64,000 nt of DNA. Origin: Chitinophagaceae bacterium. Lineage in GTDB: Bacteria; Bacteroidota; Bacteroidia; Chitinophagales; Chitinophagaceae. The notes beneath the pieces were generated by a model, which saw nothing but the letters and a program-made list of their open reading frames with translations, was not told the DNA's origin and did not search any database. Made by a program: the position numbers and the translations under genes. Shown in pieces: positions 45,837 through 56,700 of the stretch. The DNA is taken from NCBI GenBank assembly GCA_023957155.1, contig JAMLHK010000004.1, positions 1-64,000 of the forward strand. Direction: 5' to 3'. Within the stretch, counting starts at the first letter, position 1. Every line of letters begins with the position of its first letter.

Positions 45837-46850
45837 ATGAACCGAAAACATTTTCTCTCCTCGCTTTTTACCGCAGGAGCTTCACTCAATGCACTGGCAG
45901 GCTCCATCCATAACCCTGAACCATCTATGCATATTCCCCCCTATCTTAAACCGGGAGATATGGTGGGCATTACTTCCCCGGCAGGATCTATTACAGCTAC
46001 AGAACTTCAACCTGCGATAAAACAAATAGAGCGTTGGGGACTGAAAGTACGGCTGGGCGATACCATAGGTAGGAAAGATTTCAGCTTTGGCGGAACGGAT
46101 GCCGAACGCACCGCAGATTTTCAGCAAATGCTGGATAACCCGGCTATTAAAGCCATCCTGTGTGCCAGGGGCGGCTATGGATCGGTAAGGATCATAGACC
46201 AGTTGAATTTTTCCAAATTCCTTACGAGACCGAAATGGATCATCGGCTTTAGCGACATTACGGTACTGCATTGTCACGTAAACAGCAACTATAAAATAGC
46301 CACTATACATTCCAAAATGTGCAACAGCTTTCCTGAGGACTGGAACAAGGCTGACACTTTACAGCAGGATACCATCTTATCCATCAAAGATGCTTTAACA
46401 GGTGTGAAAATGCGCTACAAAGTCAACCCTCATGAAAAAAACAGGAACGGAATAAGCGAGGGCACTTTAACAGGCGGTAACTTAAAAACCATTGAAACAC
46501 TTACCGGATCAAAATCTGAAATAAAAACCGCAGGCAAAATATTATTTATTGAAGATACCGGGGAGTACCTTTACAGCATAGACCGGATGTTCTGGAACCT
46601 GAAACGCTCCGGAAAACTATCCCAGCTGAAAGCCCTTATTATCGGGGGATTCAGAATAAAGCCTGATGATCCGGGAGAAGAATTTGGAAGAACATTATAT
46701 GATATCGTATGGGAAAAAGTGAAAACATACAACTACCCGGTATGCTTTGATTTTCCTGTAGGACATCAAAAAAATAATTACGCATTGAAATGCGGCGTAT
46801 TACACCGGCTTAGTGTTACTTCCAACGGAGTTGAGCTGGTGGAGATATAA
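45837..46850 (+). CDS. LD-carboxypeptidase, exported form (peptidase family S66)
   Basis: 337 aa. The N-terminus (MNRKHFLSSLFTAGASLNAL) looks like an export signal, unlike the paralog that follows. Serine peptidase that trims the D-Ala from tetrapeptides of recycled cell wall. The S66 triad is in place: Ser139 in IGFSDIT, Glu in LFIEDTGE (about 239), His310 in FPVGHQ. The paralog at 46863 is 12 bp downstream and clearly co-transcribed. The exported form may act in the periplasm, the other in the cytoplasm. Confidence 0.93.
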   Translation: MNRKHFLSSLFTAGASLNALAGSIHNPEPSMHIPPYLKPGDMVGITSPAGSITATELQPAIKQIERWGLKVRLGDTIGRKDFSFGGTDAERTADFQQMLDNPAIKAILCARGGYGSVRIIDQLNFSKFLTRPKWIIGFSDITVLHCHVNSNYKIATIHSKMCNSFPEDWNKADTLQQDTILSIKDALTGVKMRYKVNPHEKNRNGISEGTLTGGNLKTIETLTGSKSEIKTAGKILFIEDTGEYLYSIDRMFWNLKRSGKLSQLKALIIGGFRIKPDDPGEEFGRTLYDIVWEKVKTYNYPVCFDFPVGHQKNNYALKCGVLHRLSVTSNGVELVEI

Positions 46851-46862
46851 TAAAATACACAG

Positions 46863-47777
46863 ATGATAAAAATACCTCCTTACCTGAAAAAAGGTGATAC
46901 CATCGGCATAACCTGCCCGGCAGGTTATATGGCTGCCGAAAAAGTACAAACCTGCATTGATACCCTGCAACGGTGGGGATATAAGGTTAACGTAGGAAAA
47001 ACCGTAGGCGGCAGCTCAGCTACCTATTTTTCCGGCACCGATGAAGAAAGGCTGACAGAGTTACAGCAAATGCTGGATGATGAAAGGATAAGCGCTATTT
47101 TATGCGGGCGCGGCGGCTATGGAGTAGGCCGTATTGTGGAACAGATTGATTTCAAAAAATTCAGGAAACGCCCCAAATGGATCATCGGCTTCAGCGATAT
47201 CACTATTTTACATGCCCATATCCATGCCAATTACCGTATAGCAACCTTGCATGCACCCATGGCCGCTGCTTTTAATGAGGAAGAATTCAAAAATGAATAC
47301 GTACAATCCCTGAAAAATACATTAGCCGGTAAAAAAATAAAATACACCTGCCCGGCAAACACACTGAACAGAACGGGCAACGCCACAGGCCAGTTAATAG
47401 GAGGTAATCTTTCCCTGCTGGCACATATTACCGGTACCTCTTCCGATATAACAACCAAAGGGAAAATATTATTTATAGAAGAGGTGGGAGAATATTTGTA
47501 CAGCGCGGATCGTATGCTGTATCAATTAAAACGTAATGGAAAGTTAGACCGGCTGGCCGGATTGATCATCGGCGGATTTACCAATATGAAAGATACCGAA
47601 AGACCTTTTGGAAAAACAATTTCCGAAATCATTGATGACCTGGTAAAAAATTACAACTATCCGGTTTGTATGGACTTCCCCGTAGGTCATTCCCGGGAAA
47701 ACTACGCGCTTAAGACAGGCGTGAACTATCATTTAAAGGTCACCCCCCGAAAAGCAGTACTGGAAGAGATCAGGTAA
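46863..47777 (+). CDS. LD-carboxypeptidase, cytoplasmic form (peptidase family S66)
   Basis: 304 aa, without a signal peptide; the mature part starts directly at MIKIPPYLKKGD. Triad: Ser111 in IGFSDIT, Glu in LFIEEVGEYLYS, His in FPVGHS near residue 277. Tandem paralog of the gene before it, 12 bp apart. Muropeptide recycling in the cytoplasm is the standard role. Length is typical for LdcA. Confidence 0.93.
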   Translation: MIKIPPYLKKGDTIGITCPAGYMAAEKVQTCIDTLQRWGYKVNVGKTVGGSSATYFSGTDEERLTELQQMLDDERISAILCGRGGYGVGRIVEQIDFKKFRKRPKWIIGFSDITILHAHIHANYRIATLHAPMAAAFNEEEFKNEYVQSLKNTLAGKKIKYTCPANTLNRTGNATGQLIGGNLSLLAHITGTSSDITTKGKILFIEEVGEYLYSADRMLYQLKRNGKLDRLAGLIIGGFTNMKDTERPFGKTISEIIDDLVKNYNYPVCMDFPVGHSRENYALKTGVNYHLKVTPRKAVLEEIR

Positions 47778-47963
47778 TCGCAGCACCGGCATACAAATAC
47801 AGGCAATAAAATACTGCCCGGCATATCCTTTCGGAAGTTTCCGGGCTTAACCTGGCTTTATTAAACAATTGATAATCAGTGTAAAAAGATAATACAGCGC
47901 TAAAGACATAAGAACGATATAAGATAAGCAACGGCATATTTGTAACACAAAAAGGAGCCGGGA

Positions 47964-48461
47964 TCAGCCCCGATTTTGAGGATAGTCTAAAAACCAGAAC
48001 TGTATTGAAGATTCGCGGAAATCCCGCCACCGTGATATGTCAGTTTTAATCGCAAAAACACCACAGGTGGGCATATTATCTATCCTGATTTTATCGGTAA
48101 GCCGGTTAACGAAATCGGTAATAGCAGGATTATGAGAGCAGATGGCGATATGGTGAAACCGATTAGCAGTTTCTTCTATCACCTCATAAAATATATCCGG
48201 TGAAGGCAGGTATAATGCAGCGTTCATTACTATGTTGCCGGGACTTAAACTATAAGCCTCAGAAAAAAATTCGGTTGTTTGCCGGGTTCTTTTAGCAGTA
48301 CTGGAAATAAAGAAATCAAGAGGGATCTTTTTGGCTGACAGGCGATTCGCCATTTCAGCGGCTTCTTTTCTACCGTTGTCGTTTAATGGCCGGTCAATAT
48401 CGCTCATTGCCGCACTATCCCAACCGCTTTTAGCATGACGAATAAATAATACCGACCTCAT
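47964..48461 (-). CDS. SixA-like histidine phosphatase
   Basis: 165 aa from ATG 48461 (MRSVLFIRHAKSGWD); the longer frame to 48536 has a poor N-terminus. The catalytic RHG motif is RHA (FIRHAKS), with the second His in IAICSHNPAITDF and the acid residue ahead of LYLPSPD. SixA removes phosphate from histidine-phosphorylated transfer proteins; the Bacteroidota relatives are usually of unknown target. Stand-alone gene. Confidence 0.9.
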   Translation of the reverse strand: MRSVLFIRHAKSGWDSAAMSDIDRPLNDNGRKEAAEMANRLSAKKIPLDFFISSTAKRTRQTTEFFSEAYSLSPGNIVMNAALYLPSPDIFYEVIEETANRFHHIAICSHNPAITDFVNRLTDKIRIDNMPTCGVFAIKTDISRWRDFRESSIQFWFLDYPQNRG

Positions 48462-48630
48462 CTGAGTATTGACGGGAAGCGAATTAATGTTTTGATCATC
48501 AAACAACAGTGACATCGCTGAAAAAGGGTATATCACGCGTTATCTTGACTACAACATAGGAAATGCAGGATTTAAAAACGGGTGCAAAAAAACATCCCTA
48601 TCTTTAAGCAAAAACCAAGCCAATAATTTA

Positions 48631-50478
48631 TTAATATCCCCGGATATTCTTTCCTTCCATGAAGTTTATAAAAGCCTTGTTCACCACCCTGTTCCCTCCG
48701 GGGGTTGGATAATTCCCGGTAAAGTACCAGTCGCCGGTATTGGTAGGGCAGGAGTCATGAAGATCTTCTATCGTCTGGTAGATAACATGCACAGGCACCT
48801 TAACATCCTGAGGTGTAATAAGTTGCGCAATTTTTTTGGATATATCTTCAGCGGTAAAAGGTTTGTAAACCCCTTTCACTACATTTTCAGTATGCAATTG
48901 ATTATTCCGTTCAAGTTCCCTGCACCTGTTGTACAGATCCTGCAATAAGTAATCCAGTTTTTGCTCTTTCAGCAGCTGTATTGCGGCATGAAATGCAATA
49001 AAATCATTCATCTTGCTCATATCTATGCCATAGCAATCGGGATACCTGATCTGGGGAGCCGATGAAACAATGATGATACGTTTAGGCTCCAGCCTCGATA
49101 ACATTTTGATGATACTTTCCCTGAGGGTTGTTCCCCGCACAATCGAATCATCAATTACCACCACTGTATCTTCTTTCTTTCTGATTGAGCCATAGGTGAT
49201 ATCATAAACATGCTGCACCAGCTCATTCCGGCTGACATCTTCCGTAATGAAAGTGCGCATTTTTACGTCTTTATTCGTGATTTTTTCTACCCGGATACGC
49301 CGGTTGATCATTTCGGACAGCTTTTCTTCATCATAATCTTTGCCCCAGGAAAGAATACGTTGTATTTTAATTTTATTCAGATATTCTTCCATACCCTTCA
49401 GCAATCCATAGAAGGCCACTTCGGCTGTATTGGGAATAAAGGAGAAAACCGTATTCCTGAGATCGTAATTGATGGCCTCAAGTATATGGTCGCTTAAATG
49501 ATTACCCAACGCAATTCTTTCTCTGTAAATCTTTTTATCATTCCCCCTCGAAAAATAGATCCGTTCAAAGCTGCAGGCTTTTCTTTCTTTCGGCTCCAGG
49601 ATCTGCTCCACCTGAAAACTCCCGTCTGCCCGTACTATCAGCGCCTGGCCGGGCATAAGCTCCTTCACTTCATTTTCACCAACGTTGAAAGTAGTACGAA
49701 TGGCCGCCCGTTCAGAAGCAGCAACGATAACGTCATCTGATATATAATAATAGGACGGGCGAATTCCATGGGGATCGCGCAAAACAAAGCTGTCGCCGTT
49801 CCCAATCAATCCACCCACATGATACCCGCCATCAAAAAGGCTGGCCGATTTCCTTAACACATTTACAATATCAAGCTTTTCCGGATGCTCCTCATCGCCT
49901 TTAACCAAAAAATGATGAACCACTTCCATCATGGCAGCCAGGTCGCTTTGCTTTTGAAATACGCCGGGCTCTATATTTACCAGGGCAAATAATTCTTCGG
50001 TATTAACAAGATTAAAATTTCCCGCCAACGCCAGGTTCCGCGCGGGGATAGTATGACATTTAATAAAGGGGTGGCAAAATTCAACATTATTCCGGCCCTG
50101 CGTGCCATAACGCAGGTGTCCCAACAGCAGCTCCCCCATAAATCGTACATTCCCTTTCATTAAGCCGGGGTGCTTCTTGAGTTCCGGCTGGTATTTTTCC
50201 AGTTCGGCTATTTCTGCAGACACCTGTCCGAACAAATCGGCAATCGCCATCGTTTCTATACTCCGGATACGGTGCATAAAAGGATATCCGGGTTCGGTAT
50301 CAAGCTTCACCGTAGCTATCCCGGCACCGTCCTGACCCCGGTTATGCTGCTTTTCCATTAGCAGGTATAGCTTATTCAACCCGTACATAACGGTACCATA
50401 CTGCTGCAGGTAATACGAAAAAGGTTTCCTAAGTCTTATAAATGCGAGTCCGCATTCATGTTTTAAGGGGTCGCTCAT
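48631..50478 (-). CDS. purF: Amidophosphoribosyltransferase-like protein (PurF family)
   Basis: 615 aa, longer than the ~470-500 of classical PurF, with insertions typical of one Bacteroidota form. First step of purine synthesis (PRPP plus glutamine to phosphoribosylamine). The Ntn glutaminase nucleophile is Cys9 in HECGLAF after an 8-residue propeptide; GQDGAG and GHLRYGTQGRNNVE follow. The PRPP site is VVVIDDSIVRGTT. A TAACTTTG promoter lies 22 bp upstream. The start codon is kept as given because the propeptide length fits. Confidence 0.9.
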   Translation of the reverse strand: MSDPLKHECGLAFIRLRKPFSYYLQQYGTVMYGLNKLYLLMEKQHNRGQDGAGIATVKLDTEPGYPFMHRIRSIETMAIADLFGQVSAEIAELEKYQPELKKHPGLMKGNVRFMGELLLGHLRYGTQGRNNVEFCHPFIKCHTIPARNLALAGNFNLVNTEELFALVNIEPGVFQKQSDLAAMMEVVHHFLVKGDEEHPEKLDIVNVLRKSASLFDGGYHVGGLIGNGDSFVLRDPHGIRPSYYYISDDVIVAASERAAIRTTFNVGENEVKELMPGQALIVRADGSFQVEQILEPKERKACSFERIYFSRGNDKKIYRERIALGNHLSDHILEAINYDLRNTVFSFIPNTAEVAFYGLLKGMEEYLNKIKIQRILSWGKDYDEEKLSEMINRRIRVEKITNKDVKMRTFITEDVSRNELVQHVYDITYGSIRKKEDTVVVIDDSIVRGTTLRESIIKMLSRLEPKRIIIVSSAPQIRYPDCYGIDMSKMNDFIAFHAAIQLLKEQKLDYLLQDLYNRCRELERNNQLHTENVVKGVYKPFTAEDISKKIAQLITPQDVKVPVHVIYQTIEDLHDSCPTNTGDWYFTGNYPTPGGNRVVNKAFINFMEGKNIRGY

Positions 50479-50500
50479 GAAGAATTTTAAAAAGAAGTCG

Positions 50501-50508
50501 CAAAGTTA
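50501..50508 (-). promoter_or_regulatory. -7 box (TAACTTTG) of purF
   Basis: Exact TAnnTTTG match read on the minus strand, 23 bp before the purF start. A TTG at 50524-50526 (minus) could be the -33 part, slightly too close. Confidence 0.5.
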
Positions 50509-50530
50509 CAGTGTTTATACCAACAAAAAA

Positions 50531-50555
50531 TGCCTGCCGGAGTTTTCGGCAGGCA
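50531..50555 (-). terminator. Intrinsic terminator after the coiled-coil protein gene
   Basis: Perfect 9-bp stem TGCCTGCCG / CGGCAGGCA with a 7-base loop, followed on the minus strand by a run of six T. It separates the gene at 50596 from purF. Confidence 0.85.
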
Positions 50556-50595
50556 TCAGAGGTTATCTTTTATAGATTTGCAATATGATACGTGA

Positions 50596-51234
50596 TTATT
50601 GATTGCGTTTTGATAATAGCTGGTCTAATAATTTTTGCTGGGATTCTACCTCCCGAACCTGGGATTCCTGCTTTTTCTTATTATCCTCGAGATCATTCTG
50701 TAAATCCCTGATCTTCTTTTCCAGTGAAGCCTGATCTTTAACCAGGTCATCATATTTCTTTTTTGCCTTTTTTGTTACTTCTTCCTGTGATTTAATATCC
50801 CTTTCTAACCTTTCTGCAACCGTGAACATAACAACATCATTATAAAAGCCGTCCCCGGAAAGCATATTACTATCAAACGGTACGGGCGTTGCATGGTCGC
50901 CGGGTTTACTGGCAAAAAAGTATACAACACTGGTTTCTTTCTCTTTTCTGCTCTTTCTATCCACTTTTATATAAAGATCACTGCGTTCGCCGGCTATTTT
51001 CGGATCATTAACACTCTTAAATTCCATCCAGCCTTTAAACGTTGTAGCTTTATATCCGGATTTGAGCATTTTATTAATGATGGCCTGTTCCACTACTGCC
51101 GGCGCATCATCTATTTCCATTGATCTTACCGTTCTTTTGGTTTTATTAAAATCTGTAACTGCCTCTCCTACCTGCGCAGACAACGTAAAGCTGCAAATAA
51201 AGAACACCAAAAAAAACGTAAAAATTCTTTTCAT
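50596..51234 (-). CDS. Exported protein with C-terminal coiled coil, unknown function
   Basis: 212 aa. Signal peptide MKRIFTFFLVFFICSFTLSA (about 1-20). A small domain (30-130) with VRSMEIDDAPAVVEQAI and GYKATTFKGWMEF, then a strongly charged coiled coil from about residue 140 (EEVTKKAKKKYDDLVKD, LEKKIRDLQNDLEDNKKK). It resembles the many small periplasmic Bacteroidota proteins annotated only as hypothetical. No enzymatic motif. A clear terminator follows. Confidence 0.75.
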   Translation of the reverse strand: MKRIFTFFLVFFICSFTLSAQVGEAVTDFNKTKRTVRSMEIDDAPAVVEQAIINKMLKSGYKATTFKGWMEFKSVNDPKIAGERSDLYIKVDRKSRKEKETSVVYFFASKPGDHATPVPFDSNMLSGDGFYNDVVMFTVAERLERDIKSQEEVTKKAKKKYDDLVKDQASLEKKIRDLQNDLEDNKKKQESQVREVESQQKLLDQLLSKRNQ

Positions 51235-51451
51235 ATCAACGTATGTTTAAAAAGTAAAGACTAAATATACCCGAAAAAAGGTTGCATCCTGATCAAATTT
51301 AAAAAACTCCTGATGAATGTTTGCAAACTATGCTTCATTTCTTTTATTTCCTGATCAGGGCAGCAACGGATTATTCCAAAGGAACGATGGTAAAACGCTT
51401 ATTCCGCTTATCTTTACTGCTTTCTATATAACCTGATTAAACATTTTGCTT

Positions 51452-52951
51452 TTGGCAGGCATCAAACAATTAGCAGGGCAAACCTTATGGTACGGGGTCA
51501 GTAGTATTATTCCCCGGCTGCTGACTTATATTTTAACGCCTTATCTGACCCTGAAGCTTAGCGGAGCAAACTACGGGGACATGACCCTCGTTTATGCCGC
51601 TATCCCCTTCCTGAACATATTATACACCTACGGGCTCGAAACCGGCTTTTTCCGCTTTATCCAGGAAGACAGACACAAAGAAGACCTGTATAATACAGCC
51701 AGTGTTTCTCTGATCACCACTACCGTGCTGTTCACTGCTATTCTTTTATTATTTACTCAGCCTATTTCACAAATCATTAGCATCGGCGATCACCCCGAAT
51801 ATGTAACGCTGTTCATCCTGATCGTAGCCTTTGACAGCCTGGCTACGCTTCCTTTTGCCAAATTAAGACAGGACGGACGCCCCGTAAAATATGCGCTCAT
51901 CCGCATTTCAGGTGTGCTTTTAAATATCGGCTTATTATACTTTTTCCTTTCCGTTTGCCCATCCTTAGCCGAAAAAGACCCGCACAGCGTATTCGTGTTG
52001 CTTAGTAATAAAAACCTGGGTATTACTTTAGTGATCCTGGCCAATCTCCTGCAATCCGTATTTACCCTGCTTCTGCTTTGGAAGGAATTGAAAACCATCC
52101 GCTGGAGGTTTAATATCCGGCAATGGAAGGAGCTGATGATCTATTCCCTTCCCATGCTGATCGTAGGGTTTGGCGGGATGATCAATGAAACACTCGACCG
52201 GTTAATGCTGGGATGGTGGGGCGTATCCGCAACCGGAGATATAAAAGTTGAGATCGGCACATACGGCGCCTGCTATAAACTGGCTATCCTGATCACGGTT
52301 TTCATACAGGCATTCCGCCTGGGTGCAGAGCCTTTTTTCTTTAAGCAGGCCAGCGGAGAAAATCCTCAACGGGTTTACGCCAGGGTGATGAAATTCTTTG
52401 TGATTGTTATTTGTGCAATGTTTCTTTTCGTTGGGCTATATCTGGATGCCTGGAAATATTTTATACAGAACCCCGTATTCTGGGACGGGCTTAAAATCGT
52501 ACCTGTCCTTTTGCTGGCTAACATGTTCCTCGGCATCTATTATAACCTGTCTGTCTGGTACAAAATAACCAATAAAATATCGGCCGGAGCCTGGATCACA
52601 ATTGGCGGCGCACTCATTACCATTATCATCAATTACCTCTTCATTCCCAAATTTGGCTATATGGCCAGTGCGTGGGCAACCTTTTTTTGTTACGGTAGCA
52701 TGATGGTAGCCTGCTATATATGGGGTCAAAAAGAGTATCCCGTTCCCTACGCCTGGAAAAAGCTCTGCGCCTACATTATTATTGTTGTAATATTATTTTA
52801 CATCCACCGGCTGCTGACTTTTTTGTGGGCAGGCCAGATCTTTAATTATACCTCTGCAACGATAATACTGGGCATATTCCTGCTTTTTATCCTGCAGGTA
52901 GAGAAACATGAATTTAAAAAACTCCCTGTAGTAAGCCGATTTTTAAAATAA
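51452..52951 (+). CDS. Polysaccharide flippase (MOP/Wzx-like)
   Basis: About 499 aa, with a TTG start. TTG 51452 (MAGIKQLAGQTLWYGVSS) is favoured over TTG 51446 because the family begins GIKxLAGQT. About 12-14 membrane helices, e.g. FILIVAFDSLATL and TIILGIFLLFILQV, and the family feature of an N-terminal PRLLTYILTPYLT. It moves lipid-linked sugars across the inner membrane. No sugar cluster is near, so the substrate is open. Confidence 0.9.
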   Translation: MAGIKQLAGQTLWYGVSSIIPRLLTYILTPYLTLKLSGANYGDMTLVYAAIPFLNILYTYGLETGFFRFIQEDRHKEDLYNTASVSLITTTVLFTAILLLFTQPISQIISIGDHPEYVTLFILIVAFDSLATLPFAKLRQDGRPVKYALIRISGVLLNIGLLYFFLSVCPSLAEKDPHSVFVLLSNKNLGITLVILANLLQSVFTLLLLWKELKTIRWRFNIRQWKELMIYSLPMLIVGFGGMINETLDRLMLGWWGVSATGDIKVEIGTYGACYKLAILITVFIQAFRLGAEPFFFKQASGENPQRVYARVMKFFVIVICAMFLFVGLYLDAWKYFIQNPVFWDGLKIVPVLLLANMFLGIYYNLSVWYKITNKISAGAWITIGGALITIIINYLFIPKFGYMASAWATFFCYGSMMVACYIWGQKEYPVPYAWKKLCAYIIIVVILFYIHRLLTFLWAGQIFNYTSATIILGIFLLFILQVEKHEFKKLPVVSRFLK

Positions 52952-52984
52952 GAACCATTCCCTGTAACGAACTCAAAAAATATT

Positions 52985-53572
52985 ATGCAACATAACGCCG
53001 AATCCATTACTCACCTGATCCGTACCAGGCGTTCCGTATTCCCGGATCAGTTTGACGCCGGCAAGCCGGTGCCTGACGAAATTATAGAAGATATACTGGT
53101 CAACGCCACCTGGGCGCCTACTCATGGCCATAATGAACCCTGGCACTTTACCGTGTTTACAGGTAAGGGACTCAAGCAATTGGCTTCCTTTCAAAGCGAA
53201 TTGTATAAAAAGGAAGCCGGAACCAGCTTTACGGAAAAGAAATACCTTAAGCTGCAGCAACAACCTTTAAAAGCCTCCCATGTTATTGCCATAGGCATGA
53301 AAAGAGCCATGCATACCCGGATCCCGGAGGTAGAAGATATTGAGGCCGTAGCCTGTGCCGTACAAAATATCTACCTGTCTGTTGCGGCATATCATCTTGG
53401 CGGATACTGGACAACAGGAGGTATTACCTATTACGAAAATGCCAAAAGCTTTTTCGGACTAAAAGAGGCAGACCGGTTGCTCGGTTTTTTTTATATTGGT
53501 CATGTTGCCGTACCCTCCTCACAGGGAAAACGGGCTGATATTAAAGAGAAAACGACCTGGATAAGAGAATAA
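52985..53572 (+). CDS. Nitroreductase-family flavoprotein
   Basis: 195 aa. FMN-dependent NAD(P)H oxidoreductase fold: N-terminal THLIRTRRSVFPDQ, TWAPTHGHNEPWHFTVF (FMN-binding), middle VACAVQNIYLSVAAYHLGGYWTTG, and the end GFFYIGHVA. Matches the YdjA/YfkO-like short form. 33 bp after the flippase stop. The natural substrate is unknown. Confidence 0.92.
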   Translation: MQHNAESITHLIRTRRSVFPDQFDAGKPVPDEIIEDILVNATWAPTHGHNEPWHFTVFTGKGLKQLASFQSELYKKEAGTSFTEKKYLKLQQQPLKASHVIAIGMKRAMHTRIPEVEDIEAVACAVQNIYLSVAAYHLGGYWTTGGITYYENAKSFFGLKEADRLLGFFYIGHVAVPSSQGKRADIKEKTTWIRE

Positions 53573-53708
53573 AAGAATTTACCGGTTAGCGCATAACAAA
53601 CAACCCCTTCCATACCATTGTTTACACAGGTTCTTATTAACCTTTCCGGATCATCCAGCCCGAAATCCCTTATATTTCTGTAACTTCGCCGACATTTTTT
53701 GGGAATAT

Positions 53709-56700
53709 ATGGCAAGAAGATATAAGGAATTTACCGGCTTAAATCTTCCTGCGCTTGAGCAGGAGGTATTAACAAAATGGACGGAAAACCAGACTTTTGA
53801 ACAAAGTATCCGCCTGCGTAACGGATCGTCCCCTTTTGTATTTTACGAAGGTCCTCCCAGCGCCAATGGTATGCCTGGTATTCACCATGTTATTTCCCGT
53901 ACCCTGAAAGACCTGGTTTGCCGCTATAAAACAATGAAAGGCTTCCAGGTAAAGCGTAAAGCCGGATGGGATACCCACGGACTGCCCGTTGAGCTGGGCG
54001 TGGAAAAAATGCTGGGCATTACAAAAGAGGATATCGGCAAAAAAATCACGGTTGAGGAATATAATGCTACCTGCCGCAGGGAAGTGTTAAAATACAAGGA
54101 TAAATGGGATGAACTTACCCGGAAAATGGGCTACTGGGTGGATCTGTCTGATCCCTATATCACATTTGAAAATAATTACATTGAAAGCCTGTGGTGGGCG
54201 CTGAAAGAATTATACAAAAAAGGATTGCTCTATCAAAGCGTAAGTATCCAGCCTTATTCTCCTGCTGCGGGTACGGGTTTAAGCTCGCACGAGCTTAACC
54301 AGCCGGGTACCTATAAAATGGTAAAGGACACATCGGCGGTAGTGATGTTCAAAGCCCTGAAAGATAATAAAAGTGCTTTTTTATTTGATGCCGCCCGGGG
54401 CAATGAGGTCTTCTTTCTTGCCTGGACCACAACACCATGGACGTTACCTTCTAACCTCGGACTTACCGTTGGAGCCAATATTGATTACGTGCTGGTAAAA
54501 ACATTTAATCCATATACCCACCTGCCGGTTCATGTTATACTTGCCAAAGCGCTCCTTAACACCTATTTCAAGCCCGATGACGAGAATGGTGATTTTGAGA
54601 ACTTCACTGCTACGGACAAAATATTACCGTGGAAAATTCTGAAAACGTTTAAAGGAAAAGAGCTGGAGAACATATCTTACGAGCCGCTCCTGTCATTTGA
54701 AGCCAATTCACCCGAAGCAATTGAAGCCATTACCCCCGGCGCCCGTCCTTACCGGGTGGTTATCGGAGATTTCGTAACCACAGAAGACGGGACAGGCATA
54801 GTACATACGGCCCCGGCATTTGGCGCAGACGACTATAAAGTGGGTCAGAAATACGGATTGGGTATTTTAACCTTAGTAGACCGCGAAGGAAAATTTATTG
54901 GCGGCGTGGGGGAATTTAGCGGACGATATGTAAAAAATTATAAAGATGAAAAAGACTATACAGATGTAAATGTAGACATCTGCGTGAAGCTGAAGAAGGA
55001 AAATCGTGCATTCAGGATTGAGAAATACGAACACAACTACCCCCACTGCTGGCGAACAGACAAACCGGTTTTATACTATCCTTTAGATGCCTGGTTTATT
55101 AAAACAACGGCTTTAAAGGATAGTATGGTAGAATTGAACAAAACCATCAACTGGAAACCTAAGTCAACAGGCGAAGGACGTTTTGGCAACTGGTTAGAAA
55201 ATATGGTAGACTGGAACCTAAGCAGAAGCCGGTTTTGGGGAACGCCCCTGCCAATATGGAGAACAGCGGAAGGAGATGAAGAACGGTGTATAGGCTCAAT
55301 TGCCGAACTCAATGCAGAAATTAAAAAAGCCGGTGAAGTTTTAGGAGGAGATGTGAATAAGAACTTTTTACACAAAGGCATCCTTGATCTCCATAAGCCA
55401 TACGTTGATGAGGTAACGTTGGTGAGCTCCGGGGGAAAGCCTATGAAACGGGTTCCCGACCTGGTAGATGTGTGGTTCGACAGCGGTGCTATGCCCTATG
55501 CGCAATGGCATTTCCCGTTTGAGAAAGCGGATGTTTTTGCCCAAAATTACCCTGCTGATTTTATCGCGGAAGGTGTTGATCAGACGCGCGGATGGTTTTA
55601 TACGCTCCATGCATTGGGTGTCCTGCTCAAAGAATCCGTACAGGAGGAACTTAAAAAAGCCGGTATTGAGGTAACAGATGAAAAATATCCCGGACTTGCC
55701 TATAAGACCTGCGTTTCCAACGGGCTGGTGCTGGATAAAAATGGCAATAAAATGAGCAAGCGGCTGGGAAATGTAGTAGATCCTTTTACTACCATTGAGC
55801 AGTTTGGAGCAGATGCTACCCGGTGGTACCTCATAACCAATGCCTCCCCCTGGGACAGCCTGAAGTTTGACCTTCAGGGTATAAAAGAAGTGCAGCGAAA
55901 ATTCTTTGGTACCCTGTACAATACTTACCAGTTCTTTGTTTTGTACGCTAATGTAGACGGATTTACATTTAAAGAAGCCTATATTCCGTTAGATCAGCGA
56001 CCTGAAATAGACCGGTGGATCCTTTCTTCATTAAACAGCCTGAAACAAAGCGTAACAGGATACATGGATGATTACGAACCTACCCATGCCGGCAGGGCTA
56101 TTGAAGATTTTGTGGATGAGCATTTAAGTAACTGGTACGTCCGTTTATGTCGCCGCAGGTTCTGGAAACCCGCACGCCGCAGCGGTGAGGATTCAGCTGT
56201 GACCGGCAGGGATGAGCATGAACACGATAAAGTGTGTGCCTATCAAACCCTCTACGAATGCCTGGAAACGGTGCTGCAACTTATGGCGCCTATTTCACCA
56301 TTCTTCTGTGATGTATTATTTAATAACCTGAACAGCGTAACCGGCAGGATCAATGCAGCATCCATACACCATACTCTTTTCCCCGGGCCAGACTCCGCTG
56401 CAATGGATAAAATACTGGAAGAAAGAATGCAAATGGCACAGGATATTTCATCTTTAATTCTTTCTCTTCGCAAAAAAGTGAATATAAAAGTCCGGCAGCC
56501 CCTTCAAAAAGTACTTATCCCGGTACAAAACGTACATATAAAGCAGCAGATAAGCAAGGTGGAGGAGTTAATAAAGAACGAAGTTAACATTAAAGAAATC
56601 GAATATATAACTGAGGGTACCGGAATAATCAGCAAAAAAATTAAACCCAACTATACTGCCTTAGGCAAAAAGCTGGGAGCCAAAATGAAGCAGGTAAGCA

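Noticed and set aside
51349-51358. Palindrome CCTGATCAGG
   Set aside because: Short and isolated in the intergenic DNA before the flippase; no partner site or regulator to support it.
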